A program made the position numbers and the translations under genes. Shown here one piece after another: positions 1 through 10,343 of a stretch of DNA of 64,000 bases. Numbering within the stretch: the first letter of the stretch is position 1; every line of letters begins with the position of its first letter. Source of the stretch: Tetradesmus obliquus (lineage: Eukaryota; Chlorophyta; Chlorophyceae; Sphaeropleales; Scenedesmaceae); assembly GCA_030272155.1 (NCBI GenBank), contig CP126196.1, forward strand, positions 1,984,001 to 2,048,000. The letters are read 5' to 3'. The notes under the pieces are model-generated. The model searched no databases, was not told the origin of the DNA, and saw nothing but the letters and a program-made list of their open reading frames with translations.

Positions 1-6
1 CCGCAG

Positions 7-1044
7 CTGTTGAGCGGGGGCGAGTGAAGGCAGTCAAGGCAAAGGGCCTGCTCAACATCAGCGGCCGCGACAGCCAGCTGCCAATGGTTACTAACGGAAT
101 CCGTGACAGATTGTTGTGTTGTAATATGAGGACCAGCTGTGTGCTTGCCGGTTTACACAGGCACAATATGCAGGGCGCTGCGCGGCTTGCTGGTTAGGCT
201 ACTCTAGCAGTGGCAGGGGAGGTAGCCGGGGGCGGGGGGTTTTCAGCTGTCACGATTCTGCCTCGCGCTGCCATGCGCTGGAGTCCGCTAGGCTGCTCAG
301 CAGCTGCGCGGCACTGGCTGCTTGGGGTGCGTGCTGGTCACATGCTCATGCCTGTGGCTCAATGAAGGGCTGGAGCGTAACACAGCCTAGTGTATGTTAT
401 AAAGGCATCATGCTGACATGTGTGCTGCTGCTGCTGCTGCCGTGCAGGTGCTGGGTGCGGGTGAGCTGAGCAAGGCACTCACCATCGAGGCAGCGCAGTT
501 CAGCAGCAGCGCCAGTGAGAAGATCACCGCTGCTGGCGCCACCGCATCCATGGTAGCGCAGCGCAAGAAGTGGACCCGCAAGGCTCACGAGAAGGTGCGC
601 AGGCCGGATTTGCATGGCATGTAAAAGGGCAAGTTTCAGACAGTGAAATGCATGGTTATGCGCCCTTCAAGCAATGCCGCGGACCAGCAGACCCCCGCTC
701 AAAGCATGTGTGAAGCGGCAGGAACGACCGGCTGTTGATGCTCGACCTTTCCATGGTTTGGCTGCGCATTTCATAGGGTCAGCCTGCGCAGGAGGGCATA
801 AATGCAGCTTGCTGAGCAGCAGTGCTGTTATCGCCAAGCCCCTCTTCCATCGCACCCTGCAGGTGTTGCTTCTCAGTGTAGCTGTGACTGAAACACTTGT
901 GCTAACTCCGGCGTGTTGCTGCTGCTGCTGCAGGCTGTGCGTGAGATGACTGCCAAGGGCCTGGACTACAAGAAGGAGATTGCAAAGCAGAAGGCAGCAC
1001 GCGCAGCAGCCAAGGCGAAGGCAGCAGCGGCAGCTGCCAACTAA
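7..1044 (+). CDS. RPL15: Plastid ribosomal protein L15 (uL15c), 3' part
   Basis: Exons 7-86, 448-594 and 934-1044 join in phase and give the last ~111 residues; the 5' part lies outside the window, and bases 1-6 (CCGCAG) look like the acceptor of the first visible exon. The segments GRDSQLP, VLGAGELSKAL and RKKWTRKAHEK match the C-terminal half of the plant chloroplast form of L15, which binds 23S rRNA near the peptidyl-transferase region of the large subunit. The protein ends in a Lys/Ala-rich tail, as in plant plastid L15. The junction between LPM and VLG gives one residue fewer than I remember for plants, so the first donor (87) is the weakest boundary. The intron at 595-933 ends in a (TGC)n run directly before the acceptor CAG. 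Family assignment is confident; that the product is plastid rather than mitochondrial is inferred from similarity to the plant plastid form. Confidence 0.85.
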
Positions 1045-2013
1045 GCGGCGGCTTGGAGTGTGGGGATTGCGGGGAGCTTTTTGGTGACAAGGTGTTGGTA
1101 GGGTCTGGGGTTTTACTAGAACAAGGGTAACGATATACAGCTGGTACCATTATTAGTGGGCGTCCTTTCCGAGCCTCGGACTTGAAGGGTGCTGTGCTTA
1201 AAAAGACAGCGTCGTACAACAGGTACTCGAGAAGCCCAGAAGATCGTCGAGCACGTACTGCGCCCGCGCTGCAGGGCAGCAGATGAATCCATGTTTAGGT
1301 TACGGCCACAGCTACGGCTTGTCTAGCAGCCTGCAGCTATTGGCTGCAGCCTGAGCTTCAGGCGGCTGAGCTTACGGGGCCGCCCCCTCAGGGCTTCAGG
1401 GCCTGAAGCGGCTTCAGCTGCGCCGGCTTGCCAGCAGGGCTGTTATCAGCGGACTGCTGTGCAGTCAGAACTTAAGCGTGTGCATTCAGGTGCTAGCATG
1501 ACTGCGGCCGCCCTGCCAGCATCGGCAGGCTCGACAGCAGGGCTGGCTGGGCCTGAAGCCCCAGCCTGGCAAACTCAACAACAGCAGTGAAACTGCACCG
1601 TACATATGCCAACGCCTGCACGCATGGCGGCTTGTGTGATCCGTCACCATTTGGCGTGTTTTCAAATGCAGCTGTTGAAGGCAGCTGAGGTTGCAAACGG
1701 CTGGATTTGGGCCGTGTGCGCCGCTAGCAAACCCCGTTGTCAACCTTCGACGAAGTGTGACGGACGAGTCATGTGACACGGCAGGGGCAGGTCCGTTCAA
1801 GCACACAATCCGTCATCGATCGTCCTTAGGTACAATCTGGTGGTAGCCGTACCTGGTTGTGCTTGAGTTCAGCTACGTAATCTCGTCGCGGTGTTCGTTT
1901 GTTCATCGTAAAGCGAGAAGTGGATTCCATACGTATGGTGTCATTACGTCAATTTTACTTTTCGTTTTCGTGTGCTCACACCGCAGTCTGCAGCTTGCAA
2001 CAGTAGGGCAAGC
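1045..2013. other. Intergenic, RPL15 to E3 ligase
   Basis: No coding exon is supported here. It should hold the RPL15 3' UTR and the promoter and 5' UTR of the downstream ankyrin/RING gene. A GGCTTCAG/GCCTGAAG-rich patch at about 1330-1420 contains short inverted repeats of unknown meaning. No clear TATA box was recognised. Confidence 0.5.
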
Positions 2014-5000
2014 ATGGTGCTGGCCTGCCTCTGTGGCCAGGGCGACAGCAGCAGGTTGCTGGATGCTGCAAAACACGGGGACGTGCAAGCTGCCGTGTCT
2101 GCAATACAGCGGAAGCCGAAGGCGGCCCATGCTCAGCAATGGGGTGCGTGCCAGAACACGTAGCAGCAGCAGCAGCAGCAGCAGCGGCAGTAGCAGCAGA
2201 AGCCACATGAACAGCAGCAGCTTGACATCCACGGCACCGCATGCCATGTGGAACATGTGTGACTGCTACTGCACGCAAGGTGCAGAGCTGATGTCGACCC
2301 GACAATCAGCAACAGCTGATAAATTGTACTGCGGAACCATGACAGACAGCATGCAGCTTGCCGCAATCGAGCAGTCTGCGACTCGCAGCTCCTGCTGTTG
2401 TTGGATGTCGATCCTTTACGTTCACCCTTCACGTCCACCCGTTGCTCAGCCCGCCATGTTGCTCGCGCTTGCACTGGTGCTGGACCTGTCAACACAATCC
2501 GCAGCAGCAACATGCCAACCTGCGATGACTGTGCAGCTGAACACTTGCAATGCCACTGTCAGTGCAGTCAACTACGCAGTATCAACTCCCTCTGCCGCAT
2601 CCTTTGGAGGTTGCCGCATCCTCCACAGGAGCAGCGCCGTTCATATCCACCCTTCCACCGCGCCAACCTGCCCAGCTGACCACTTGTTGACCTGATTGTT
2701 GACCTGGCTGCTGTATCTCGCTCCGCCGCATTGCACTTCGCAAATGCCTCTGCTTCACACCTGATGTAACAAGCATTATTATGCTTACAGCCTTCTGCCG
2801 CACGAGTGAGTACTCATTATGTTGCAGTGTCCTTGTAATGTGTGACCTGCAAGTACCTTTTGTGCCGCACTGCTGCTTGCAGGAGGCCAGACTGCATGGC
2901 ACCTGGCAGCCAAGGAGGGCCACACTGCTGTCCTGCAAGCCATGGCAGATGCCATCCGCAGCCTGCCTGCCCTGCAGCTGAAGCAGCTGTCGCGCTTCGG
3001 CAGCAGCGCAGATGAAGTCATCACAAGGCTGGCTCAAGAGGAGGATGCAAAGAGCCTCACTCCGCTGCACCTCGCGTGCATAAAGGGCCGCGCAGCAGCA
3101 GCGGGAGTGCTGATGAGCTTTGGAGTCAACCCCTTTGCAATGGTGCGCAGCTGGGCAGGGCTTGGGTGGGACAGTGTTGGTGGTTGCTGCAGCTGTTGTT
3201 GGTGCACGCTCATGGGCTTTGGAGTGAACCCCTTTGCAATGGTGCGTAGCTGGGCAGGGCTTGGGTGGGATAGTGTTGGTGGTTGCTGCAGCTGTTGTTT
3301 TTGCACGCTCATTGGATTTGGGGTGAACCCTTTTGCCATGGTGCGTGCGGGACTGTTAGGGGGGCTAGCAGGGTTGTACGTTTTCCCTGCAGTGGTGTAT
3401 GGTGACAGTGGCTGGGGCAGCGATGGGGTGGGGTTGTGTGGCTGCTGCAGCTGCTGTTGGTGGCTGTTCTCGGGTGGGGCGGTTGCAGCGACAGCTCAGT
3501 GACAGGAGCACGGCTGGGGTTGGTAAGGTGTCACAGCCGACCGGCCATTGCCTGGGGTAGTTCTGGGTAGTTCTGCATGCATGCATGGCTGTTGAGGAGC
3601 AGCAGGCGTGCTTTGGGCTGAACCCCTTTGCCATAGTGCGTGCAGGGTCAAGTGGCTAGCTTGTAGGGTATCCGTGCAGTGGTGCATGGTGACAGCGGCT
3701 GGGGCAGGGATGGGGTAGTGTAGGGTGGCTGCTGCAGCTGCTGCTGGCGGCTGTTCTCGGGTGGGGCGGTTGCAGTGACAGCTGGTAACAGGGGCGCGGC
3801 TGGGGCAGGCGTTACAGCCGATCATCCATTGCTTGGGGTTGAGTATGCGTGCGTGGCTAGTGCAGGGCTGAGGTGTCCCTGCAGTGGTGCATGGCGACAG
3901 CGGATGCATGCGCCGTCACACATGCCGGGAATTTCTTGTCAAAGCAGTGTGTCAGGTGCTCACATTACGCGTGCTGCTCTTGCTCTTGCTCTTGCTCTTG
4001 CTCTTGCAGGATAGTGTGGGCCGCACGCCGCTGCATCACGCGGCCAGCTGGGGCCACGCCGACTGCATGCTGACCTCATGCTCTTGGTTTCATGAATTGA
4101 TTTAACTGCTTCGCCACCCGATCCTTGAGTTATGCATGCATAATCAGGACTGCAATTGGCTTGCACCTGCAGGATAGTGTGGGCCGCACGCCGCTGCACT
4201 ATGCGGCGAGTTGGGGCCACGCCGACTGCATCAACGCTGTGCTCAGCGCGCACACTGGCACACCCAAGCCCGAGTGGGGCGTGGCGTGGCCCAATGACGA
4301 GGACACACGGCTGGTGGATGTGCAGAACATGGCTGGCTTCACGCCGCTGCATTACGCGGTGTGGGTGGGGCGCAAGGAGGCGATACAGGTGGGCAAATGC
4401 ACACTATTCAGCAGAAACTTCGAATGTTCTGGCACATGATACAACGCCCCCACAGCATAATCTGGCGGCTAGTTCCTGCGCTTGTATGGTCTGCAGCCAG
4501 CTGTAAGCTGACTTGTGGTGGTGTAGCATGCGGCGGTCAGTTGTGATGGCGTGTTGAATCCTCTGCTTCGCCTTGGCAGTGCATGCTTTGTATGCGGCTG
4601 AAGAAACAGCTGTTCTGCCAGCAAACTTGCAGCCACCGCGGACACTTATTTTGTGACCTGCTTTGTACATTGTTGTGCGCTGCAGCAGCTGCTGGGCACT
4701 CTTTACCTCACCTGCTCAATACCCTTTGTGTGTGCTGCCGGCCCTGCAGGCGCTTGCTTCGTACGATGCAAGCATCAATGTCACCAACATCTCACACGAC
4801 TATGACTGGATCAAGGTAGGCGCATGTGGACTCTGTGCAGTTGAATACCACTTGTACGCAGAAGCTTAGCATCTTTTGTTGGGCTGTGCTCATTATTAAA
4901 TCAGAACACAAGGCGGTCTAAACATGATCTTCTGTTGTATTCTAATCAACTCATGCTGATCAAACAGGGGTAGCCCAGCAGGCTGTTTGCAGGCAGCAAA

Positions 5001-5851
5001 AGCAATGCGAAGAGCTTGTACGCATCTTCCCTGCTTGCTGCTTTACTGTGCAGCGTTGCCATCTCCCTACACCCCGTGATACTGATGCTGCCACGCACCG
5101 CGTTGTGCCACTTCTCGCATTGTTGCATATCTGCAGGTGGGCAGCGGCAACACGCCGCTGCACCTGGCTGCCTTTGGCGGCGACTTTGACGTGGTGAGGC
5201 TGCTGCTGGCGGCACACGTGCAGACGCTGTCGGCCGGCGCGGAGGTCATGGCGGCAGCACGCGGGCAGTGGGGCGAGCGGCATGCGGGTGCGTGTTTGTG
5301 CCTGTATGGCGTTTCTGCAGGCATTGCAAGAATTGGTGCTAGGTATGATGTGCACTGGGGCTAGCGGCATGCACGTTCGTGCTGGCGACTTGCGACCCGG
5401 CGTTGCTGGCGTGCGGCTGCGTGCTGTGGTTGTGCTGCACGTTCAAAAGTGACAGATGATGTATGGCATTCCAACTATTACTGGTGCTGCCACTGCTGCG
5501 GATGCTGGTGCTGACCGATCAGCTGCTTCTGCTGCTGCTGCTGCTTCCAGATGATGTGCGCCACATGCGCAACAGGCGTGGGTTGATGGCGTACCACATC
5601 GCAGTGCACAAGGGCTTCCAGCACCTGACAGAGCTGCTGCACCCAGACATACCGTGAGAATCTGCTATTTGGTGTGCATGTGATGTTCAAACAACGTGTG
5701 ATGGGTGTTCTATCATGTCGCAATGTCATTTCTTCTGCCACATACTGTTCTTCCAGCTACTTGTGTTCGGCTGCTTGCAACCTGAAAGGTGGTCCAGCAG
5801 CAGCTGCTTGTTCTTATGTGGCATCTAGTGATGCTGACATCTTGCTGCTGG

Positions 5852-5905
<54 letters not shown>

Positions 5906-7875
5906 AGGTACACCTTCATCTTCAGCAATGACGACATGGAGGTCGGCTCTGTACGCATGTACGGCCCTGCACGGTTGATGGTCATTGCAGCAAAGGCACT
6001 GCAGCAGAAGCTGGTCAACGAGCTGGCAGCAGTAGCAGCAGCAGCAGCAGCGGAAGGAGGGCCAGCCACAACCGCCCCAGCAGCAGCAGCAGGGGACAAG
6101 CCTTCTGCAGCTGCTCGTGGTGCGGCAGCATCGGTGTTGGTGGTTGCTGCTGGCGGCAGCTGCAGCGGCAGCGGCGCAGTGGATCAAGCAGTGGCTGCTG
6201 TCGGGAGGCAGCAGCAACAGCAGCTGTCAGAACGGCAGGTGCAAGAAGCTCGGGATGCAGCAGCAGATGCTGCCATGCCTGCTGCAGGGGCGGCAGAAGA
6301 GGCAGCAGCAGCAGTAAGGGCATCGCCACAGGTGCCTGAAGTTCTGTCGCCGTTTGCTGCCAGATCGCACAAACTCTGGACATCTTCAACACCTTCAGAT
6401 GCTGCCAGCCTTGCTTCCGCCACGCCTGCAACAGCCACACCAGCCGGCAGCAACGCAGCAGCAGCAGCACTCAGCTACCCTTCGCTGCAAGCAGCGGTGA
6501 CTGCAGCAGTAGGCCGGTCTCGGTTTGGCGCTGCTGCTGCGGCTGATGCTGCTGATGACACTGTAACTTTCACAGCAGCAGCAGCAGCAGCAGCAGCAGA
6601 TGATGCTTCGATTGACTCTGCCTTTGCAGTGCAAGGTGCGCCGGCAGGGCCGGAGTGTGAGCAGCAGGAGCCCAGCTTTGTGTCAGCTGCCTTGCTGCAC
6701 AAGCCAGAAGAGGCTCTGAGCCCATCTGCTATCGCTCCAGCAGCGCTGCTGACTGCCCCTGCGCAGCAGCAGCAGCAGCAAGGGGTGGGTGAGGACAGCT
6801 CGTTTGTAGGGTTTGCTCAGCTGCAGACTGCAGCAGGAGCAGCCGCAGCCACACCGACAGCAGCAGCAGCAGCAGCAGCAGACTCCAGTGTGTCGTCAGG
6901 TGTGTCGAGCCCCTTTGGGAAGTCATTGCACATGCAGCAGCAGCAGCAGCAGCTGGTCAGCAGCGGCGCCAGCGATGCAGGCTTGAGTGCAATCAGCAGC
7001 AGCACTGTACCAGGCAGCAACTCCGCTGTAGCCGGCACCCCAGCCAACAGCATCATAGTATCGGAGTACCTGGCCTCGGGATCTGTCAGGGGAGCAGGGT
7101 TCAGCAGCAGCGGCAAAACCACAGCGCCGGCGTCACCAGGGGTTAGCAGCACCAGCTTGCCGGCAGCGGAGCAGCGAGCAGCGTTCTTTGCAAGCTTAGA
7201 CGGCAGACCGGGAGGGGCACGGCTGAGCAGCAGCATCAGCAGGGAGAGACTAGCAGAGGAATCAGTGCTGCATTGGCTGCCTGGCAGTAGCTCGCTGCCA
7301 CTAGCAGCACATACTGCTGCTGCTGCTGGCGGTGCTGCTGGTGCTGGTGGGGGCCAGATGAGTAGTGATGCAGTAGGGAGCGGCCGCGGTGCTGCCGCGG
7401 GGTCAGCAGCAGGCGGCAGCTCGGCTGGTGCTTCGCGGCTGGTGCAGCGCGCCTTGGGCAGCAGCAGCGGCGGCGACAAGCATAGGTGAGCACGCGCTTC
7501 GACTGGGATGGATGGTGGGGGGTGGTTGAGGTTATGCTGCTGCAAAGGATTGATGACATGGTTTGCAGCTGCTAACCAGCTGTTTCATGGGTCAAGAGGC
7601 TACGCTGCTTGTGTGCAGAAGCATGCTGATGCGCCCCTTGTTGCGCATTAAACAGCATATAAACTTGGCCTCAACAAGTGTCTGTCTGGTGCCACATGCA
7701 TCCCAAAGCACTCCCTGCTGTTGCTGCTGCTGCTGCTGCTGCAATGCAGACATCGCCGCGCACACAGCGTGGCTGTGCTAGACAGCGCAGCAGACTGCGA
7801 GCGGCGGCTGCTGGGGCGGCAGGGCTCACGCGCAGGCGGTGCTGCTGAGCACCGGCGTGCTACTGCAGACAGCTA

Positions 7876-7906
<31 letters not shown>

Positions 7907-9720
7907 GGCAGGAGCAGCTGGCTCAAGCCAATGGACAGCCTGAGGCGCGTGTCTAGCCGCAAGTAAGTGGCACAGCTGCAGTTTGTTTGGAATGAATAGC
8001 ACCATGCTGTGGTGTGGTGTGGTTTTGCATGGTGCTCGGCTGATGTCCATGCAGTGCCTGGCGTTGTTAGCTGAACAGTTGCAAGTGCTGAACTTTCCAC
8101 AATTGTCCACGACATGCTGGCTAGTCTGTCTCTACTGCTGCTCACACTGCTGCCCTTGCTGATGCTGTTGCTACTTGTATCTCCTGCAGGATGCTGTTAG
8201 ATGACGTGCTGCCCCCAAGCATCATTATGACAACAGCAGCAGACGGCGACGACAGCAGCAGCCACCAGCAGCCGCACTCGCAGCAGCAGCAGCAGCAGCA
8301 GCCGGCTGGTAGGCATCTGGTCAACTCGGTGTCAAACCTCACCAGCAGCAGCAGGCTGAGCATGGGATCGGCCCCAGGAGTCGCCAGATCATCACTAGAT
8401 CAGTTGCAGCTGGCTGCGCCAGCACCAGATCTGGACCCCACACAGCAGCAGCAGCAGCAGCAGCTGCTGCAGCAGCAGGATGGTGGCAGCGCGCATGGCA
8501 GCGCCGCTGCAGCAACAGCAGCAGCAGCAGTGCAGCAGGACACTGACTGTGTGGCAGACAACCCGCTAGATGTCATGCTGACGATCAGGGCTGGCAGGAT
8601 CGGCGGCAATGCCGAGGCGATGCGGCAGCAGCTGCTGATGATGAAGCTTGCATCCGGCAGGAACAACTTTGACACGCAAGTCAGCGCATTTGCTGCATCC
8701 ATGCAGCTTCTGCCAGATCCCGGGGGCCTGGATGCTGTGAACAGTGGCTCAGCTGTGGGCATGCGGGTGGCGTCAGTGACGCTGGCAGCTCCTGCCCGCA
8801 GGGGGTCAGTAGCTGGCCAAGGCAGAGCTGCAAAGCTGGCAGCGGCGCAGCGGGCAGCCAGTGTGCCACTTGACACGCAGCTTGACGCGGCGGCAGATGC
8901 AGCAACAGCAGCAGTGGGCATGGCGTCCGCCCCTGGAGGTTCAGTAGTACCACCTGCTGCTGCCGCCAATGGCGCTGTCAGCAGAGGCGAAGCAGCAGAC
9001 CCGGCAGACAGCATGCATAGTCAGGCAGGTGATGCAAATTCAGCAGCAGCAGCCGCGAGTTATGGGCAGCCGCAGGCGTTTAGGAAGTCGCTGAGTATGG
9101 CTAGCATACGCAACAACAGCTCCATGCACCGATCACTCATCATGCGGCAGCCGTCGCTGCAGCGGCTGCTGTCAGGCGGCTCACGTAGCCACCTTGGATC
9201 GCGCATGTCTGATGACCAGTCAGCGACATCTGATGTCAGGAGCTTGCCAGGAGCAGCAGCAGCAGCAGCAGCAGGGTTTGACAGCAGTGCTAGAAACGGC
9301 AGCACTAGCGCCAGCGGCGTGCTGCCTGCTGCTGCAGACTGGTCAAATCCTGGTCAAACTGGCGTGCTGCAGCAGCTGCCGGGGTTGACGGCAAATGGTG
9401 ATCTGCCGATCATTCAGCAGCAGCCTGCGTCTCAGCTGCTGGGCAGTAATGCTGCGTATGCATCAGGCTTGCTGGGCAGCACACACGGCGGCGTTGCGTC
9501 AGACATGATAACAGAGGAGGGAGAGGATGAAGGTAGTGATGAAGACGAGCTGACGTGTGAGATCTGCTTTGATGCGGCGGCGGTTGTCAGCTTGCAGGCA
9601 TGCGGGCATGCGCTGTGTGTGGGGTGCTGCAGGGAGATGACCAAGCTGCACCACTTCAAGCCAGCGCTGTGCCCGTTCTGCAGGCAGATCATATGCGGCT
9701 TTACGGCGCGCGTAGATTGA
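2014..9720 (+). CDS. Ankyrin-repeat RING E3 ubiquitin ligase (XB3/XBAT type), enlarged
   Basis: Nine exons (2014-2143, 2883-3142, 4173-4388, 4750-4815, 5137-5287, 5551-5653, 5908-7485, 7750-7962, 8190-9720) are phase-consistent and give 1415 residues. The N-terminus (SSRLLDAAKHGDVQAA) and six ankyrin-like units (GQTAWHLAAKEGH, LTPLHLACIKGR, GRTPLHYAASWGH, GFTPLHYAVWVGR, GNTPLHLAAFGGD, LMAYHIAVHKGF) follow the order of plant XB3/XBAT proteins. A C3HC4 RING lies at about residues 1362-1405 (CEIC, CGHALC, CPFC). Plant relatives add ubiquitin to target proteins and act in immunity and hormone pathways. Here ankyrin block and RING are separated by more than 1000 residues of Ala/Ser/Gln-rich low complexity, whereas plant members total roughly 450-510 residues. 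Introns 2 and 5-8 carry CTG runs or duplicated exon edges. The start is the first ATG that gives the family N-terminus. Confidence 0.9.
3110..3650 (+). repeat. Copies of exon 2 donor edge inside intron 2 (E3 ligase)
   Basis: The end of exon 2 (coding FGVNPFAM, then GTGCG) is repeated downstream in the intron at about 3213-3275, 3315-3350 and 3608-3650, each copy keeping the exon end and a GTGCG donor. The first two units also share the following ~70 intron bases. A related stretch of intron (GGCTGGGGCAG...) recurs at 3405-3540 and 3690-3820. Confidence 0.85.
4008..4072 (+). repeat. Copy of exon 3 acceptor edge (E3 ligase)
   Basis: A ~62-bp block starting with GCAG|GATAGTGTGGG and coding GRTPLHHAASWGHADC repeats the first part of exon 3 (4173-4235), complete with acceptor. 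It then runs into non-coding sequence without a clear donor, so it reads as a truncated duplicate rather than an alternative exon. It is preceded by a (TCTTGC)n tract. Confidence 0.85.
5845..5907 (+). repeat. (CTG)n tract abutting a 3' splice site
   Basis: About 17 CTG/GCT triplets end exactly in CTGCAG, the acceptor of exon 7 of the E3 ligase. The same arrangement occurs before many other acceptors in the window. Confidence 0.9.
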
Positions 9721-10343
9721 GGTGGCTTGGGGTTGAGTGGCGCATGTGTCTGTTGTGTGTGTGTTTGGGAGGGGCGCATCGTGTGTGCATCTTATATTGC
9801 GCGGCGCGCATGGGTCGTGTTGTCCTAGCCAACCAAATCAGCTGTTGACAGATAGATGGCATTTGCATGTAAGTTGTGGTGCACCTGTTGATTGTGCATG
9901 CACTGATCTTTGTGCTATGGCCCGTTTCCACGAGCCGCATTGCTTCTGGCTGTAGTTCTGGACTCGAGCAGACTCGAGCAGAAGTTCTTCTGCGATTGCT
10001 GCCCACGTGTTGCTGCCTTGGAGTTGACCAGCTTACTGTTGAGGTGGAGCGCATTTGTAGATCTGTGTGAAGCACTCGTCTTTTTAATTCACAGCGTTTT
10101 CAAGCATTGATCAGGCACTGCATGGCAAAAAGGGTTGTGGCAGTGTGACCATGCCAAGTCAAAGTGCGACTGAGAATATGACAGTCAGACTTTGACCAAC
10201 TTGCGTGATCTGTTGTGGTGCCTTCTGCCAACTGATCGTCGTGCTTAACATTAATTTCGTTTAAGTTACTACCTTACAAAACCACACTATGTTCTGAGCG
10301 ATGTTGGCATACGAAAAGCGTCCGCACGCAACCATCAATTCGA
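9721..10343. other. Intergenic, E3 ligase to fucosyltransferase
   Basis: No exon recognised. A TGTAA at about 9868 could be the chlorophyte-type polyadenylation signal of the upstream gene. A short direct repeat (GACTCGAGCA, twice) lies at 9961-9980. Confidence 0.45.

Noticed and set aside
4008..4072. Possible mutually exclusive alternative exon of the E3 ligase
   Set aside because: It has an acceptor and ~20 good codons but no donor in frame, and fits the border-copy pattern seen throughout.
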